A stretch of 64,000 bases of DNA from Modestobacter versicolor (GCF_014195485.1 NZ_JACIBU010000001.1:806001-870000); one strand, 5' to 3'; counted from the stretch's first letter, positions 25,154 through 33,241 are shown. Notes: generated from the letters alone by a model not told the origin. Translations and numbers: made by a program.

Positions 25154-26232
25154 CCCGGCCGCCGGTGCGCACCCTGGTGGTGCCGCGCCCCGGCGTGCTG
25201 GAGGTCGCCGAGACGCCCGAGCCGCCGCTCGAGGACGGCCGGTTCCGGGCGGCGACGGTGGTCACCGGCCTGTCCGCCGGCACCGAGCTCACCTGGTTCC
25301 GCGGCACCAGCCCCTACCTGGCCACCGGGTGGGACGCCGAGCTGGGCCTGTTCGGCCGTGGCGAGCCGCAGGGCTTCCCGGTGCGGCGGCTGGGCTACAT
25401 GGAGGTCGCCCGGGTCACCGACAGCCGCACCCCGGCGGTGCCCGAGGGGTCGCTGGTCGCGATGGCCTACGGGCACTCCACCGTGGTGCACGGCGACCCG
25501 GTCACCCAGCACGTGGTGCAGCTGCCGGCCGGGCTCGACCCGCTGCTCGGCGTCTACGTGGCCCACCTCGGCCCGATCTGCGCGAACGGCCTGCTGCACG
25601 CCGCGGCCGACGTCGGCGGCAGCGAGCTGGCCGACGGCGTGCGCGGGCGGCTGGTCGTGGTCACCGGGGGCGGCGCGATCGGCCTGCTCGTGGGGCTGCT
25701 CGCCCGGGTGCACGGCGCCGCGGAGGTCGTCGTCGTCGACCCGACACCCCTCCGCCGGGCCGCGGCCACCGCGCTGGGGCTGACCGCCGTCGACGACACC
25801 GCCGAGGTGGCCCGGGAAGTGAAGACCCGCTGGCGGCACGGGCCGGCCGACCACGGCGCCGACGTGGTGTTCCAGTGCCGCGGGACCGCGGCCGCCCTGG
25901 CGACCGCGCTGCGCTGCCTGCGGCCGCAGGGCACGGTGGTCGACCTGGCCTTCTACACCGGCGGTGCCGGCGAGGTGGCGCTGGGCGAGGAGTTCCACCA
26001 CAACGGGCTGTCGGTGCGGGCAGCGCAGATCGGCCGGGTGCCGCGCGGGCTCGGCTCCGCCTGGGACCGCCGCCGGCTCTCGCAGGAGACGCTGGCCCTG
26101 CTGCGCGAGCACGGGGACGCCGTCCGCGCGCACCTGCTCACCGACGTCGTCCCCTTCGACGACGCCCCGGCGCTGTTCACCGAGCTGAGCGAACGGCGCC
26201 GGCACGTGCTCTCCGCGGCCTTCGCGGTCTGA
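25150..26232 (+). CDS. zinc-type dehydrogenase paired with Gfo/Idh/MocA enzyme
   Basis: A 360-aa medium-chain dehydrogenase-like protein. The cofactor domain is clear (LVVVTGGGAIGLLVGLLARV, then EVVVVDPTPLRRAAA). The N-terminal half lacks the usual Cys and His-Glu zinc pair: the region reads TGLSAGTELTWFRGTSPYLA and RRLGYMEVARV. This is the pattern of the dehydrogenase half of bi-domain oxidoreductases, in which an ADH-like part is fused to a Gfo/Idh/MocA part. Here the two halves are separate but overlapping genes. Likely a sugar dehydrogenation pair; substrate unknown. Confidence 0.8.
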   Translation: MTRPPVRTLVVPRPGVLEVAETPEPPLEDGRFRAATVVTGLSAGTELTWFRGTSPYLATGWDAELGLFGRGEPQGFPVRRLGYMEVARVTDSRTPAVPEGSLVAMAYGHSTVVHGDPVTQHVVQLPAGLDPLLGVYVAHLGPICANGLLHAAADVGGSELADGVRGRLVVVTGGGAIGLLVGLLARVHGAAEVVVVDPTPLRRAAATALGLTAVDDTAEVAREVKTRWRHGPADHGADVVFQCRGTAAALATALRCLRPQGTVVDLAFYTGGAGEVALGEEFHHNGLSVRAAQIGRVPRGLGSAWDRRRLSQETLALLREHGDAVRAHLLTDVVPFDDAPALFTELSERRRHVLSAAFAV

Positions 26233-26265
26233 GCGGTGCCCCGCCCCGACGGGCGAGGCACCGCT
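26232..26265. terminator. bidirectional hairpin between convergent genes
   Basis: Arms AGCGGTGCC / GGCACCGCT, one mismatch, then a 5-bp inner stem and loop CGAC. It fills most of the 37-nt gap between convergent stops at 26232 and 26270 and can end transcripts from both sides. No U-tract. Confidence 0.6.
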
Positions 26266-26269
26266 GGCG

Positions 26270-27298
26270 TCACGGGACGAGGATCGCCCGGGTGCCGGGC
26301 AACCGGCCGCCGTCCAGGTCGTCGAGCGCCTCCAGCGCGGAGGCCAGCGGGTACTGCTTCGTGGAGAGGGTCACCAGCCCGCGGGCGGCCAGCGCCATCA
26401 GCTCGCGCAGATCGGTGTAGGAGCCGACCTTGTTGCCGACGATGCTGATCTCCCGGTTGATGATCTCCAGCGTCGGCACCTCGACCGCCCCGCCGTAGCC
26501 GATCACGTAGTACGAGCCGGTGTCCCGGGTCATCGCGATGCCCTCCGCCTCGGTGCCGTGCTCGCCGACGAAGTCGAACACCACCTCCGCGCCGGTGCCG
26601 CCCAGCGCGTCGAGCACCTCGGCGACGGTGTCGTCGCCGGCCTGCACGGTCCGGTGCGCGCCCAGGCTCGCGGCCTTGGCCAGCGCGTCGGCCGACCGGT
26701 CGACCACGGTCACCTCGGCCGGCGTCATCGCGAGCAGGCACTGCAGGCCGATGTGCCCCAGGCCGCCCGCGCCGATCACCACCGCCCTGGCCGTGGCGGG
26801 CAGCAGCGGCACGGCCTTGCGGACGGCGTGCTGGGCGGTCAGCCCGGCGTCGGCCAGCGCCGCCACGTCGACCGGCGCCAGCCCCTCGGCGAGCCGCACC
26901 ACCGAGCGGGCATTGGTGCGCAGGAACTCCGCCATCCCGCCGTCCCGGCTGATGCCCGGGAACTCGCCGTTCTCGCAGTGCACGTCGTCGCCGCGGCGGC
27001 AGGGCGGGCACAGGCCGCAGGTGACCAGCGGGTGCAGGATCACCTTGTCGCCGACCGCCACGTTGCGCACCGCGTCGCCGACCTCGACGACCGTGCCGGC
27101 GTTCTCGTGGCCGATGACGTAGGGCAGGCCGACCCCGCTGGCCTCGGCCCACTGGCCCTCGATGATGTGCAGGTCGGTGCGGCACACCCCCGCCGCGTCG
27201 ACGTGCACCAGGACGTCGAGCGGGCCCTGCAGCGTGGGCTCCGGGACGTCGTCGATCGACGGGGGCTTGCCGTACTCGTGCACGCGGACCGCCTTCAC
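26270..27298 (-). CDS. NAD-dependent alcohol dehydrogenase
   Basis: A 342-aa zinc alcohol dehydrogenase: catalytic zinc Cys in GVCRTDLHIIEGQW, His-Glu in YVIGHENAGTVVEVG, structural zinc cysteines in CGLCPPCRRGDDVHC, and the cofactor motif VVIGAGGLGHIGLQ. Close in pattern to the Adh of actinobacterial propane-oxidation clusters, where it oxidises propanol. GTG 27298 overlaps the DUF59 gene stop (GTGA). It is the last gene of a three-gene coupled operon that faces the GAF/Fis regulator. Confidence 0.9.
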   Translation of the reverse strand: MKAVRVHEYGKPPSIDDVPEPTLQGPLDVLVHVDAAGVCRTDLHIIEGQWAEASGVGLPYVIGHENAGTVVEVGDAVRNVAVGDKVILHPLVTCGLCPPCRRGDDVHCENGEFPGISRDGGMAEFLRTNARSVVRLAEGLAPVDVAALADAGLTAQHAVRKAVPLLPATARAVVIGAGGLGHIGLQCLLAMTPAEVTVVDRSADALAKAASLGAHRTVQAGDDTVAEVLDALGGTGAEVVFDFVGEHGTEAEGIAMTRDTGSYYVIGYGGAVEVPTLEIINREISIVGNKVGSYTDLRELMALAARGLVTLSTKQYPLASALEALDDLDGGRLPGTRAILVP

Positions 27299-28071
27299 GG
27301 CAGCACCTCCAGGGGGAGCAGGGGACGGGAGTCGACCGAGGGGCGCGGGGCCTGGTCGGCCTCGGCACCGGGGTAGCGGGTGGTGAGCAGGCCGCGGCAG
27401 AAGTGCGCGTTGCCGTCGACGGAGATGCGCACCGAGCGGGCCCGGCGCAGCGTGGCCGGCACCGCGTCGGCCGGGGGCACCGAGCCGTCCGGGGCGAGCA
27501 GCACCGGCGACCCCGGGTCCACCGGCAGCCCGAGGGCCGCCCGCCGGCTGAGCAGGGCGTCCGTGGTCGGGCCCGGGGGCAGGTCACCGAGCATCAGGGC
27601 GCCGACCGCGGTCTCCGGCCGGGTGGGGTCGGCGCGCAGCCACGCGGTGAGCGCCCGCTCCATCGCCGCGGTGTGCGCCTTGCGCTGGAAGGTCGCCCGC
27701 AGCTCGTCGAGCGAGTCCTCCGCCTCGTGGCCGAACGTGCCGCGGTAGCCCGCGTCGGCGGCCAGCCCCCGGTTGATCAGCTCCGAGTCGTGGTGGTCGT
27801 CGAGCTGGACCACCACCCGGCCCGCCCCGGGCAGCGCGGTGACGGCGTCCCGGGCGTCGGAGGCCATCAGCCAGGCGAAGTTCGGCGCGCAGAACGACGT
27901 CGGCAGCCGCAGGTGCACCTCGACCCGGTCGCCGTCCACCGCGACCGAGCGGACGAACCCCAGGTCGGTGATCGGCTCGTCGAGCTCGGGGTCGACGACG
28001 GAGCCCAGCGCGGTGCGGACGTCGGCCTCGGTCAGCCGGGTGAGCAGGCTGGTCACCAGTGCCCCCGTCAC
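27295..28071 (-). CDS. DUF59 (MIP18-like) iron-sulphur assembly protein
   Basis: A 258-aa protein. Residues about 8-100 are a MIP18/DUF59 domain (ALGSVVDPELDEPITDLGFV, VEVHLRLPTSFCAPNFAWLM with the conserved Cys). The remaining 150 residues are helical with no motif I know (LDELRATFQRKAHTAAMERA). Genes of this kind accompany soluble di-iron monooxygenases of the propane type and probably help metal or cluster loading. Starts at GTG 28071 overlapping the amidohydrolase stop; ends overlapping the dehydrogenase start. Confidence 0.82.
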   Translation of the reverse strand: MTGALVTSLLTRLTEADVRTALGSVVDPELDEPITDLGFVRSVAVDGDRVEVHLRLPTSFCAPNFAWLMASDARDAVTALPGAGRVVVQLDDHHDSELINRGLAADAGYRGTFGHEAEDSLDELRATFQRKAHTAAMERALTAWLRADPTRPETAVGALMLGDLPPGPTTDALLSRRAALGLPVDPGSPVLLAPDGSVPPADAVPATLRRARSVRISVDGNAHFCRGLLTTRYPGAEADQAPRPSVDSRPLLPLEVLP

Positions 28072-29111
28072 GCCATCGCCAGGTCGGCGCTGCCCGGCTC
28101 GCGGGGACCGGTCGCGGTCTCGTCGGCGTCCGGGAGCTGCAGCTCGGCCGGCACCGGGACGTCGTACATCTTCGCCGCGTTGAGCCCGAGCACCTTCTTC
28201 TTCTGCGCGGTGGTCAGCGGCCCGTACTCGGTCATGTCCGCCGGGATCTGGAAGTCGACGAACGCCTCGACCAGCCACTTCGGCGTCCAGAGCGCGTAGT
28301 CGCTGGAGAACTGGATGCGGTCCTCGCCGATCCAGTACATGAGCTCGCCGATGATCTGGGCGAAGTAGCGCGGCCGGGTGTGGATGAACGGCATCGCCAC
28401 CGCCAGCCCGGCGTGCACGTTGGGCTCCTGGGTGGCGATCCAGCAGAAGTCCTCCAGCCGGGGCAGCCCGCAGTGCTCCACGACGAAGTCGAGGTCGGTG
28501 AAGTCGGTGGCCGCGTGGTCGACGTCGGCGACGTCGAAGGCGTCGCGGTCCAGCGGCCGGATGGTCGGGCCCTTGTGCACGTGGATGTTCCGGATGCCCA
28601 GCTCGCGGCAGACCTCGAGGTACCGGTAGGTCCAGGGGTCGCTCAGCTTGTAGCCGCGGGAGTCGCCGTGCCACTCCGCGGTGTAGAGCTTCACGCCCTT
28701 GAGACCGAAGCGCTCGGCGTCCGCGCGCAGCTGGTCCAGGCCCTGCTCGCCGTTGCGCGGATCGAAGTTGTGGTTGTACGTCAGCTTGTCCGGGTGCTGC
28801 TGGGTCAGCGCCCAGGCCTCCTCGGTCTGGCCGAAGCCGCGGTGGTAGAACTCGCCCAGCGCGGCCGGCTGGAAGACCGCGTGGTCGACGATGCCGTCGG
28901 CGAAGACGTCGCGCATCAGCCGCTCGCCGCCCTGGTAGAGGTACTCCTCGTAGGGCCAGACCTCGGACTCCGGGCTGAGGTTGCGGTGGTAGTCGTAGAA
29001 GCAGTCGATGAACTGCTTGCCGTGCACGTTGCGCTGGTTCTCCGGGCGGGCGTCCCACAGCGCGATGTGCGCGTCCACGATGAAGTACTTCTCGCCGTCC
29101 TTGGTGTACAC
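28068..29111 (-). CDS. amidohydrolase-family TIM-barrel protein
   Basis: A 347-aa metal-dependent hydrolase of the amidohydrolase 2 (decarboxylase-like) group: FIVDAHIALWDARPENQRNV at the N-terminus, LKGVKLYTAEW with a possible Lys, NIHVHKGPTIRPLD, FVVEHCGLPRL and IQFSSDYALWTPKW with the late Asp. The first metal motif reads DAHIALW, not the usual HxH. The same gene follows prmABCD in Rhodococcus/Mycobacterium-type propane monooxygenase loci, where its role is unclear. GTG 29111 has GAGGAGGA upstream. It leads the operon. Confidence 0.88.
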   Translation of the reverse strand: MYTKDGEKYFIVDAHIALWDARPENQRNVHGKQFIDCFYDYHRNLSPESEVWPYEEYLYQGGERLMRDVFADGIVDHAVFQPAALGEFYHRGFGQTEEAWALTQQHPDKLTYNHNFDPRNGEQGLDQLRADAERFGLKGVKLYTAEWHGDSRGYKLSDPWTYRYLEVCRELGIRNIHVHKGPTIRPLDRDAFDVADVDHAATDFTDLDFVVEHCGLPRLEDFCWIATQEPNVHAGLAVAMPFIHTRPRYFAQIIGELMYWIGEDRIQFSSDYALWTPKWLVEAFVDFQIPADMTEYGPLTTAQKKKVLGLNAAKMYDVPVPAELQLPDADETATGPREPGSADLAMA

Positions 29112-29182
29112 GGGTCCTCCTCGACCGGTACCGGCTCGTCGAGTGCGAGCTGGGTCACACCGGACGCTAGGACGGTCGCGAG

Positions 29183-29194
29183 CCCTCGCGAGGG
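29183..29194. promoter_or_regulatory. 12-bp perfect palindrome in the divergent gap
   Basis: CCCTCGCGAGGG is fully self-complementary and lies 5 nt from the larger palindrome at 29200-29220. It may be a second protein site in the 205-nt gap between the amidohydrolase operon and the GAF/Fis regulator. Confidence 0.3.
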
Positions 29195-29199
29195 GGTCC

Positions 29200-29220
29200 G
29201 GTGTCTCACTTTGAGACACC
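29200..29220. promoter_or_regulatory. perfect operator palindrome for the GAF/Fis regulator
   Basis: Arms GGTGTCTCA / TGAGACACC of 9 bp around CTT, 89 nt upstream of the amidohydrolase start and 97 nt from the regulator start. Perfect symmetry, AT content above the surroundings and the central place between a regulator and its presumed target operon make it the best operator candidate. Confidence 0.7.
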
Positions 29221-29316
29221 GGGGCCCTGCGGCCGCCGGGCCGGGACGGCGACGATGGGACCGGCGGCGGCCTACAGTCGGCCGCGACGCAACGGCGCGT
29301 CTGGAGGTGGTGCCCC

Positions 29317-30762
29317 GTGACGGATCTCCCTGCCGTCCGGCCGCGGGCCCGGGTGCGGGCCTCCTGGGCGCGCAGCGAGCGGTACGGCGTCTCGCCCGAG
29401 GCCGTGGAGCCGGTGTTCAGCGGCTCGCTGTCGACCGACTCGCTGTTCTACGAGTGCGGAGCCGAGGTGCTCGGCCGGCTGCACGGCACGCTGGTCAACG
29501 AGCCGCTCGGGCTGATGATCACCGACGCCGAGGGGCTGGTGCTGGCCCGCTGGTCCGAGGACGCGGACATCAACCGCTCGCTGGACCGGGTGCACCTCGC
29601 GCCGGGCTTCTACTTCGGCGAGCGCACCGCCGGCACCAACGGGCTCGGGCTGGCGCTCGCCGACCGGGTGCCGGCGCTGGTGCGCGCCGACGAGCACTTC
29701 GTCGCCCCGCTGCGCCGGTACACCTGCGCCGCGGTGCCGGTGCTCGACCCGCGCAGCGGCGACCTGGTCGGCAGCATCAACATGACCACCTGGTCCGACG
29801 CCTCCTCCGACCTGCTGCTGGCGCTGGCCCAGTCCGCGGCCGGCAACACCAGCGCGCTGATGCACGTGCGGGCCGGCGGCCACCCGGTCCGGCCGATGCC
29901 GCGCGGCGAGGTCTTCCACGTCTTCGCCGACCGGCTCCCCGGTGCCGGCCCGGACCCCTGCCCGTCCCCGGCCTGGCGGGCGGCCGTCGCCGCGGCCCGG
30001 GAGGCGGTCGCCGGCGGGCGGCTGCTGGCCGTGGTGGGGGAGCCGGGCGCCGGCAAGTCCGCCGTCGCGACCCTGGCCCGGCACGGTGGCCGGCGCCGCG
30101 AGCGGGTGCTGGTGGCCCGGCCGCCGCAGGCCGCCGACGTCGGCTCCTGGCTGGCGCTGTGGGCCCCCGAGCTCACCGCCCGGGACACCTGCGTGGTCGT
30201 CTCCGGCGCCGACGTGCTGCCGGCCTGGGCCGCCGACGAGCTCGCCGCCGTCCTGGGGACGGCGACCGGGCCGCTGCGGCCGGTGGTGCTCACCGCGTCG
30301 ACGCTGGACGCCGTGCCGGCCTCGCTGGCCGCGCTGGTCGACTCGGTGGTCGAGGTGCCGGCGCTGCGGCACCGGGTCGAGGACGTCGAGCCGCTGGCCC
30401 GCTCCTTCGCCCGCGAGCTGCGGCACCGCGACGTCGAGTTCACCCCGCGGGCGTTGCGCGCGCTGGCCGCGCACTCGTGGCCGGAGAACGTGCGGGAGCT
30501 GCGCTCCGTCGTCCGGGAGGCGGTGGCCCGCACCGACGTCGTCGACGTGCACCACCTGCCGCCCGCGGTGCTCAGCTCGGGCTCCCGCACCCTCACCCGG
30601 CTCGAGCAGCTGGAGCGCGACGAGATCCTGCGCTGCCTGACCCGGCCGGGCACCACCGCCGTGCAGGCGGCCACCGAGCTGGGGCTCTCCCGGGCGACGC
30701 TCTACCGGAAGATCGCCCAGTACGGGCTGCGGGTGCCCGGCCGGGTCGCGGACCAGCCCTAG
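29317..30762 (+). CDS. GAF-domain regulator with AAA-like and Fis-type HTH domains
   Basis: A 481-aa AcoR/MimR-like activator. Residues about 60-190 form a GAF sensor (LGLMITDAEGLVLARWSEDA, TNGLGLALADRVPALVRADE). Residues about 235-400 keep a Walker A (VVGEPGAGKS) and the Fis-like lead WPENVRELRSVVREAVA, and the C-terminus has a Fis HTH (AATELGLSRATLYRKIAQYG). I find no GAFTGA loop, so contact with sigma-54 is not expected, which suits actinobacteria. Relatives govern propane-type monooxygenase operons. GTG 29317 has GGAGG. Its stop TAG shares bases with the convergent gene's stop. Confidence 0.87.
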   Translation: MTDLPAVRPRARVRASWARSERYGVSPEAVEPVFSGSLSTDSLFYECGAEVLGRLHGTLVNEPLGLMITDAEGLVLARWSEDADINRSLDRVHLAPGFYFGERTAGTNGLGLALADRVPALVRADEHFVAPLRRYTCAAVPVLDPRSGDLVGSINMTTWSDASSDLLLALAQSAAGNTSALMHVRAGGHPVRPMPRGEVFHVFADRLPGAGPDPCPSPAWRAAVAAAREAVAGGRLLAVVGEPGAGKSAVATLARHGGRRRERVLVARPPQAADVGSWLALWAPELTARDTCVVVSGADVLPAWAADELAAVLGTATGPLRPVVLTASTLDAVPASLAALVDSVVEVPALRHRVEDVEPLARSFARELRHRDVEFTPRALRALAAHSWPENVRELRSVVREAVARTDVVDVHHLPPAVLSSGSRTLTRLEQLERDEILRCLTRPGTTAVQAATELGLSRATLYRKIAQYGLRVPGRVADQP

Positions 30763-31187
30763 CCGGCCGCAGTGCTCGCGCCGGCCGGCGCGCGCAGCGC
30801 CGCCTGCATCGCGGCGTCGTCCAGGTAGGCCTCGAAGCGGGTCACCACCCCGTCGCGGACGGTCCAGACGTGCACCTCGGCCACGTCGAACCCGGCTCCG
30901 TTGGCCCGGACGACGCCGCGCGTCCGGCCCACCTGGACCACGTGCCCGTCCCCGTCGGCGAAGAGCTGCTGGCTCTCCGGCACCGACGCGACGTGCCCGG
31001 TGAGCGTGCCGAGGAAGTGCCCCAGCCCGGCGTGCCCGTGGTGGGTGCCGCCCCAGGGCAGGGCGGGTGACTGGGCCACCGTCCCGTCCTCGGCGAACCG
31101 CGCCGTGATCGCTGCGACGTCCCCCCGGCCGAACGCCTCGTACACCCCGCGGACCACCGCCAGGTCCTGCTGCTCTGTCGATCCCAT
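30759..31187 (-). CDS. SnoaL/NTF2-like protein
   Basis: A 142-aa cone-shaped NTF2-like protein: LAVVRGVYEAFGRGDVAAIT, FAEDGTVAQSPALPWGGTHH, FLGTLTGHVASVPESQQLFA and VAEVHVWTVRDGVVTRFEAY. This fold serves polyketide cyclases and many small-molecule binding or hydrolysing proteins; the role here is open. The stop codon (TAG) overlaps the convergent regulator's TAG in a shared CTAG. Start ATG 31187 has GGAGGGGG about 8 nt upstream. Confidence 0.85.
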   Translation of the reverse strand: MGSTEQQDLAVVRGVYEAFGRGDVAAITARFAEDGTVAQSPALPWGGTHHGHAGLGHFLGTLTGHVASVPESQQLFADGDGHVVQVGRTRGVVRANGAGFDVAEVHVWTVRDGVVTRFEAYLDDAAMQAALRAPAGASTAAG

Positions 31188-31305
31188 CGTCTGCCCCCTC
31201 CGGCTCGTCGTGTTGCTGGCAGGACGAGCCTGCTGGTCGGCCGACGTGCGGTCTGGTCCTGAGCTGCGCGGCCGTGGTCGATCCGTGCTCCGGGTCAGTC
31301 CCGGG

Positions 31306-32160
31306 TCAGCGGCCGCGGGCCGCCGCACGGACGGCGGCGGGGGTCGCGCCCAGCCGCCTGCGGACCACCCGGGTGAGGTGGCTCTGGTCGGCGAAGCCGC
31401 AGCGGACGGCGACATGGGCCAGCGGCAGGTCCGTGCCGGTCAGCAGCTCCCGGGCCCGGGCCAGCCGCCGGTCGAGGACGTACTGGTGCGGGCTGACGCC
31501 GGTCGAGGCCCGGAACAGCCGGCTGAAGTGGAAGACGCTGACGTGCGCCCGGGCGGCGAGGTCGGCGACCGGCAGCGGCCCGGGCAGCTCCTCCTCGACC
31601 AGCCGGAGCACGGCCTGCAACTGCGTCCGGCCCAGCTCGGGCGGCGGCGCCGGGGGAGGTGGCCGGGTGGTCGTGTGGTCGCGGACGACGGTGGCCGCCA
31701 GCGCCGTGCCGAGCGACTCCACGGCCGACCGGCCCAGCCCGGTCCGGTCGGCCAGCCCGGCGTGCAGCAGCATGCCGAGCTGCGCCACGCCGGGGGAGCG
31801 CGTGCCCACGACCCCGGCCAGCTCCGACCGCGGGCTCACCCCGGCCGCGTCCAGCACCTCCGCGACGAGGTCGGGGGAGAGCAGCACCAGCAGGGCGGAC
31901 AGGGGTTGCGGGGTGCCGTCCAGCGAGGCGGCCGTCAGCGGGACGCCGGCCGGCACGACCGCGACGTCGCCCGGGGCCCCGGGTGTCGGCCGGAGCACGT
32001 CGCCGAGCGTCTCGACCAGGCGGTAGGGGCGCCCCACGTTGACCAGCACCCGGTGCTCGGCGAGCGTGCTGGCCACCGGCTCGGTCACGGTCCTGCGCAG
32101 CTCCAGGACGGCCAGGCCCGGCCGCAGCTGCCGCAGCCCGGGCGGTTCCGTACCGGCCAC
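31306..32160 (-). CDS. AraC family transcriptional regulator
   Basis: A 284-aa AraC/XylS-type regulator. The N-terminal part is a cupin-like sensor (RPGLAVLELRRTVTEPVAST, VAVVPAGVPLTAASLD). The C-terminal part is a double HTH (VADLAARAHVSVFHFSRLFR and LPLAHVAVRCGFADQSHLTR, ending RRRLGATPAAVRAA). GTG 32160 is preceded by GGAGG at 6 nt. A 14-bp-arm inverted repeat lies just upstream of that ribosome site. Downstream lies the SnoaL gene, a possible target. Confidence 0.88.
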   Translation of the reverse strand: MAGTEPPGLRQLRPGLAVLELRRTVTEPVASTLAEHRVLVNVGRPYRLVETLGDVLRPTPGAPGDVAVVPAGVPLTAASLDGTPQPLSALLVLLSPDLVAEVLDAAGVSPRSELAGVVGTRSPGVAQLGMLLHAGLADRTGLGRSAVESLGTALAATVVRDHTTTRPPPPAPPPELGRTQLQAVLRLVEEELPGPLPVADLAARAHVSVFHFSRLFRASTGVSPHQYVLDRRLARARELLTGTDLPLAHVAVRCGFADQSHLTRVVRRRLGATPAAVRAAARGR

Positions 32161-32176
32161 CTGGCACCTCCGGCGT

Positions 32177-32206
32177 GCACCGGTGCCCGGAACCGGGCAC
32201 CGGTGC
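32177..32206. terminator. 14-bp-arm inverted repeat between epimerase and araC-type genes
   Basis: Arms GCACCGGTGCCCGG / CCGGGCACCGGTGC flank AA, a perfect 30-nt palindrome 43 nt after the epimerase stop and 7 nt before the ribosome site of the AraC gene. No U-tract. It could end the epimerase transcript, act as the AraC-type gene's operator, or hide its ribosome site. Confidence 0.5.
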
Positions 32207-32249
32207 CGATCCTGCCGGGCCCGTGCGCCGAGGTCGACGGGTTCCCGCG

Positions 32250-33122
32250 TCAGCCGGCGGGCTGCCCGCCGACCTCGTCGCGCCAGGAGTGCTGCGGTTC
32301 GAAGCCGAGCACCCGGCGGGCCTTGTCGATCGACAGCAGCGTCTCGTTCGGGCCCAGCTCCCGGGTGACCGGCACCCCGGGGAACTCCGCGGCCAGCAGC
32401 TCGGCGTTCGGCCGGGACATCACCGTGTCGGCGTTGGCCACGATGAACACGTCGGCGCCGGGCTCGGTGTGCTCCAGCCCCCGTCGCACCGCCTGGGCGC
32501 CGTCGCGGGCGTCGATGTAGCCCCACAGGTTCCACCGGCGCACCGCCGGGTCGGCGTCCCAGCCCGGGAACTCGGCGTAGTCCTCGGGGTACATGACGTT
32601 GCTGAACCGCAGGCCGGTCATCGACAGGTCCGGGTGCCACCGGCACAGCTGCCGGGCCAGCTCCTCCTCCAGCGTCTTGACCAGCGAGTAGGTGGTGGTC
32701 GGCCGCGGGGCGTACTCCTCGTCGACCGGCACGTACGGCGGCGGCTCGTCGAAGGGCAGGCCGAGCACGGTCTCGCTGGACGCCCAGACGATCTTGCGGA
32801 CGCCGGCCCGCAGCGCCGCGCTGTAGACGTTGTAGGACGCCGTGGCGTTGTTGGCGAAGGTGGCCGCGTCGGGCCGGAGCCCGGGCGCCGGGATGGCCGC
32901 CAGGTGCACCAGCGCGTCGATGCCGGCCCGGTGCTCGTCGAACCCGCCGAGCGCCTCCACCGCCTGGCCGTGGTCGGTCAGGTCGACGACCGAGGACTCC
33001 ACCCCGGCGACCGGGCTCGGCACCCGGTCCAGCGCCAGCACGTCCCAGCCCTCCTCGAGCAGGTGGGTGACCACCGCCCTGCCGAGCTTCCCGCTGCTGC
33101 CGGTGACCGCTGCCCGTGCCAT
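32250..33122 (-). CDS. NAD-dependent epimerase/dehydratase family protein
   Basis: A 290-aa extended SDR. The Rossmann motif AAVTGSSGKLGRAVVTHLLE lies at the N-terminus, the active-site pair in TTTYSLVKTLEEELARQL, with ASSETV ahead. The C-terminal part has a Trp-rich stretch VRRWNLWGYIDARDGAQAVR typical of uronate dehydrogenase-like and epimerase-like members. Product unknown. Its upstream region carries four 14-bp tandem repeats (33175-33230). Confidence 0.85.
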   Translation of the reverse strand: MARAAVTGSSGKLGRAVVTHLLEEGWDVLALDRVPSPVAGVESSVVDLTDHGQAVEALGGFDEHRAGIDALVHLAAIPAPGLRPDAATFANNATASYNVYSAALRAGVRKIVWASSETVLGLPFDEPPPYVPVDEEYAPRPTTTYSLVKTLEEELARQLCRWHPDLSMTGLRFSNVMYPEDYAEFPGWDADPAVRRWNLWGYIDARDGAQAVRRGLEHTEPGADVFIVANADTVMSRPNAELLAAEFPGVPVTRELGPNETLLSIDKARRVLGFEPQHSWRDEVGGQPAG

Positions 33123-33174
33123 GTGTCGCCTCTCGCCGGTGGACGTGCCCGGCGGACCCTGCCCACCCCGGGCA

Positions 33175-33230
33175 CTCGGCACACCCGGCTCGGCACACCT
33201 GGCTCGGCACACCTGGCTCCGCACACCCGG
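33175..33230. repeat. four tandem 14-bp repeats
   Basis: CTCGGCACACCTGG repeated head to tail: copies at 33175, 33189, 33203 and 33217 with one or two changes (C for T at base 12 in the first and last copy, C for G at base 4 in the last). They fill the 119-nt gap between the epimerase start and the abgT stop, about 52-108 nt upstream of the epimerase ATG. Confidence 0.85.
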
Positions 33231-33241
33231 GGAGGCGGCGG

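Noticed and set aside
28059-31070. A 1003-codon open frame on the plus strand
   Set aside because: Antisense to the amidohydrolase and out of frame with the GAF/Fis regulator; the composition is that of a GC-rich shadow.
33175-33230. CRISPR array
   Set aside because: The 14-bp units abut with no spacers and no cas genes are near.
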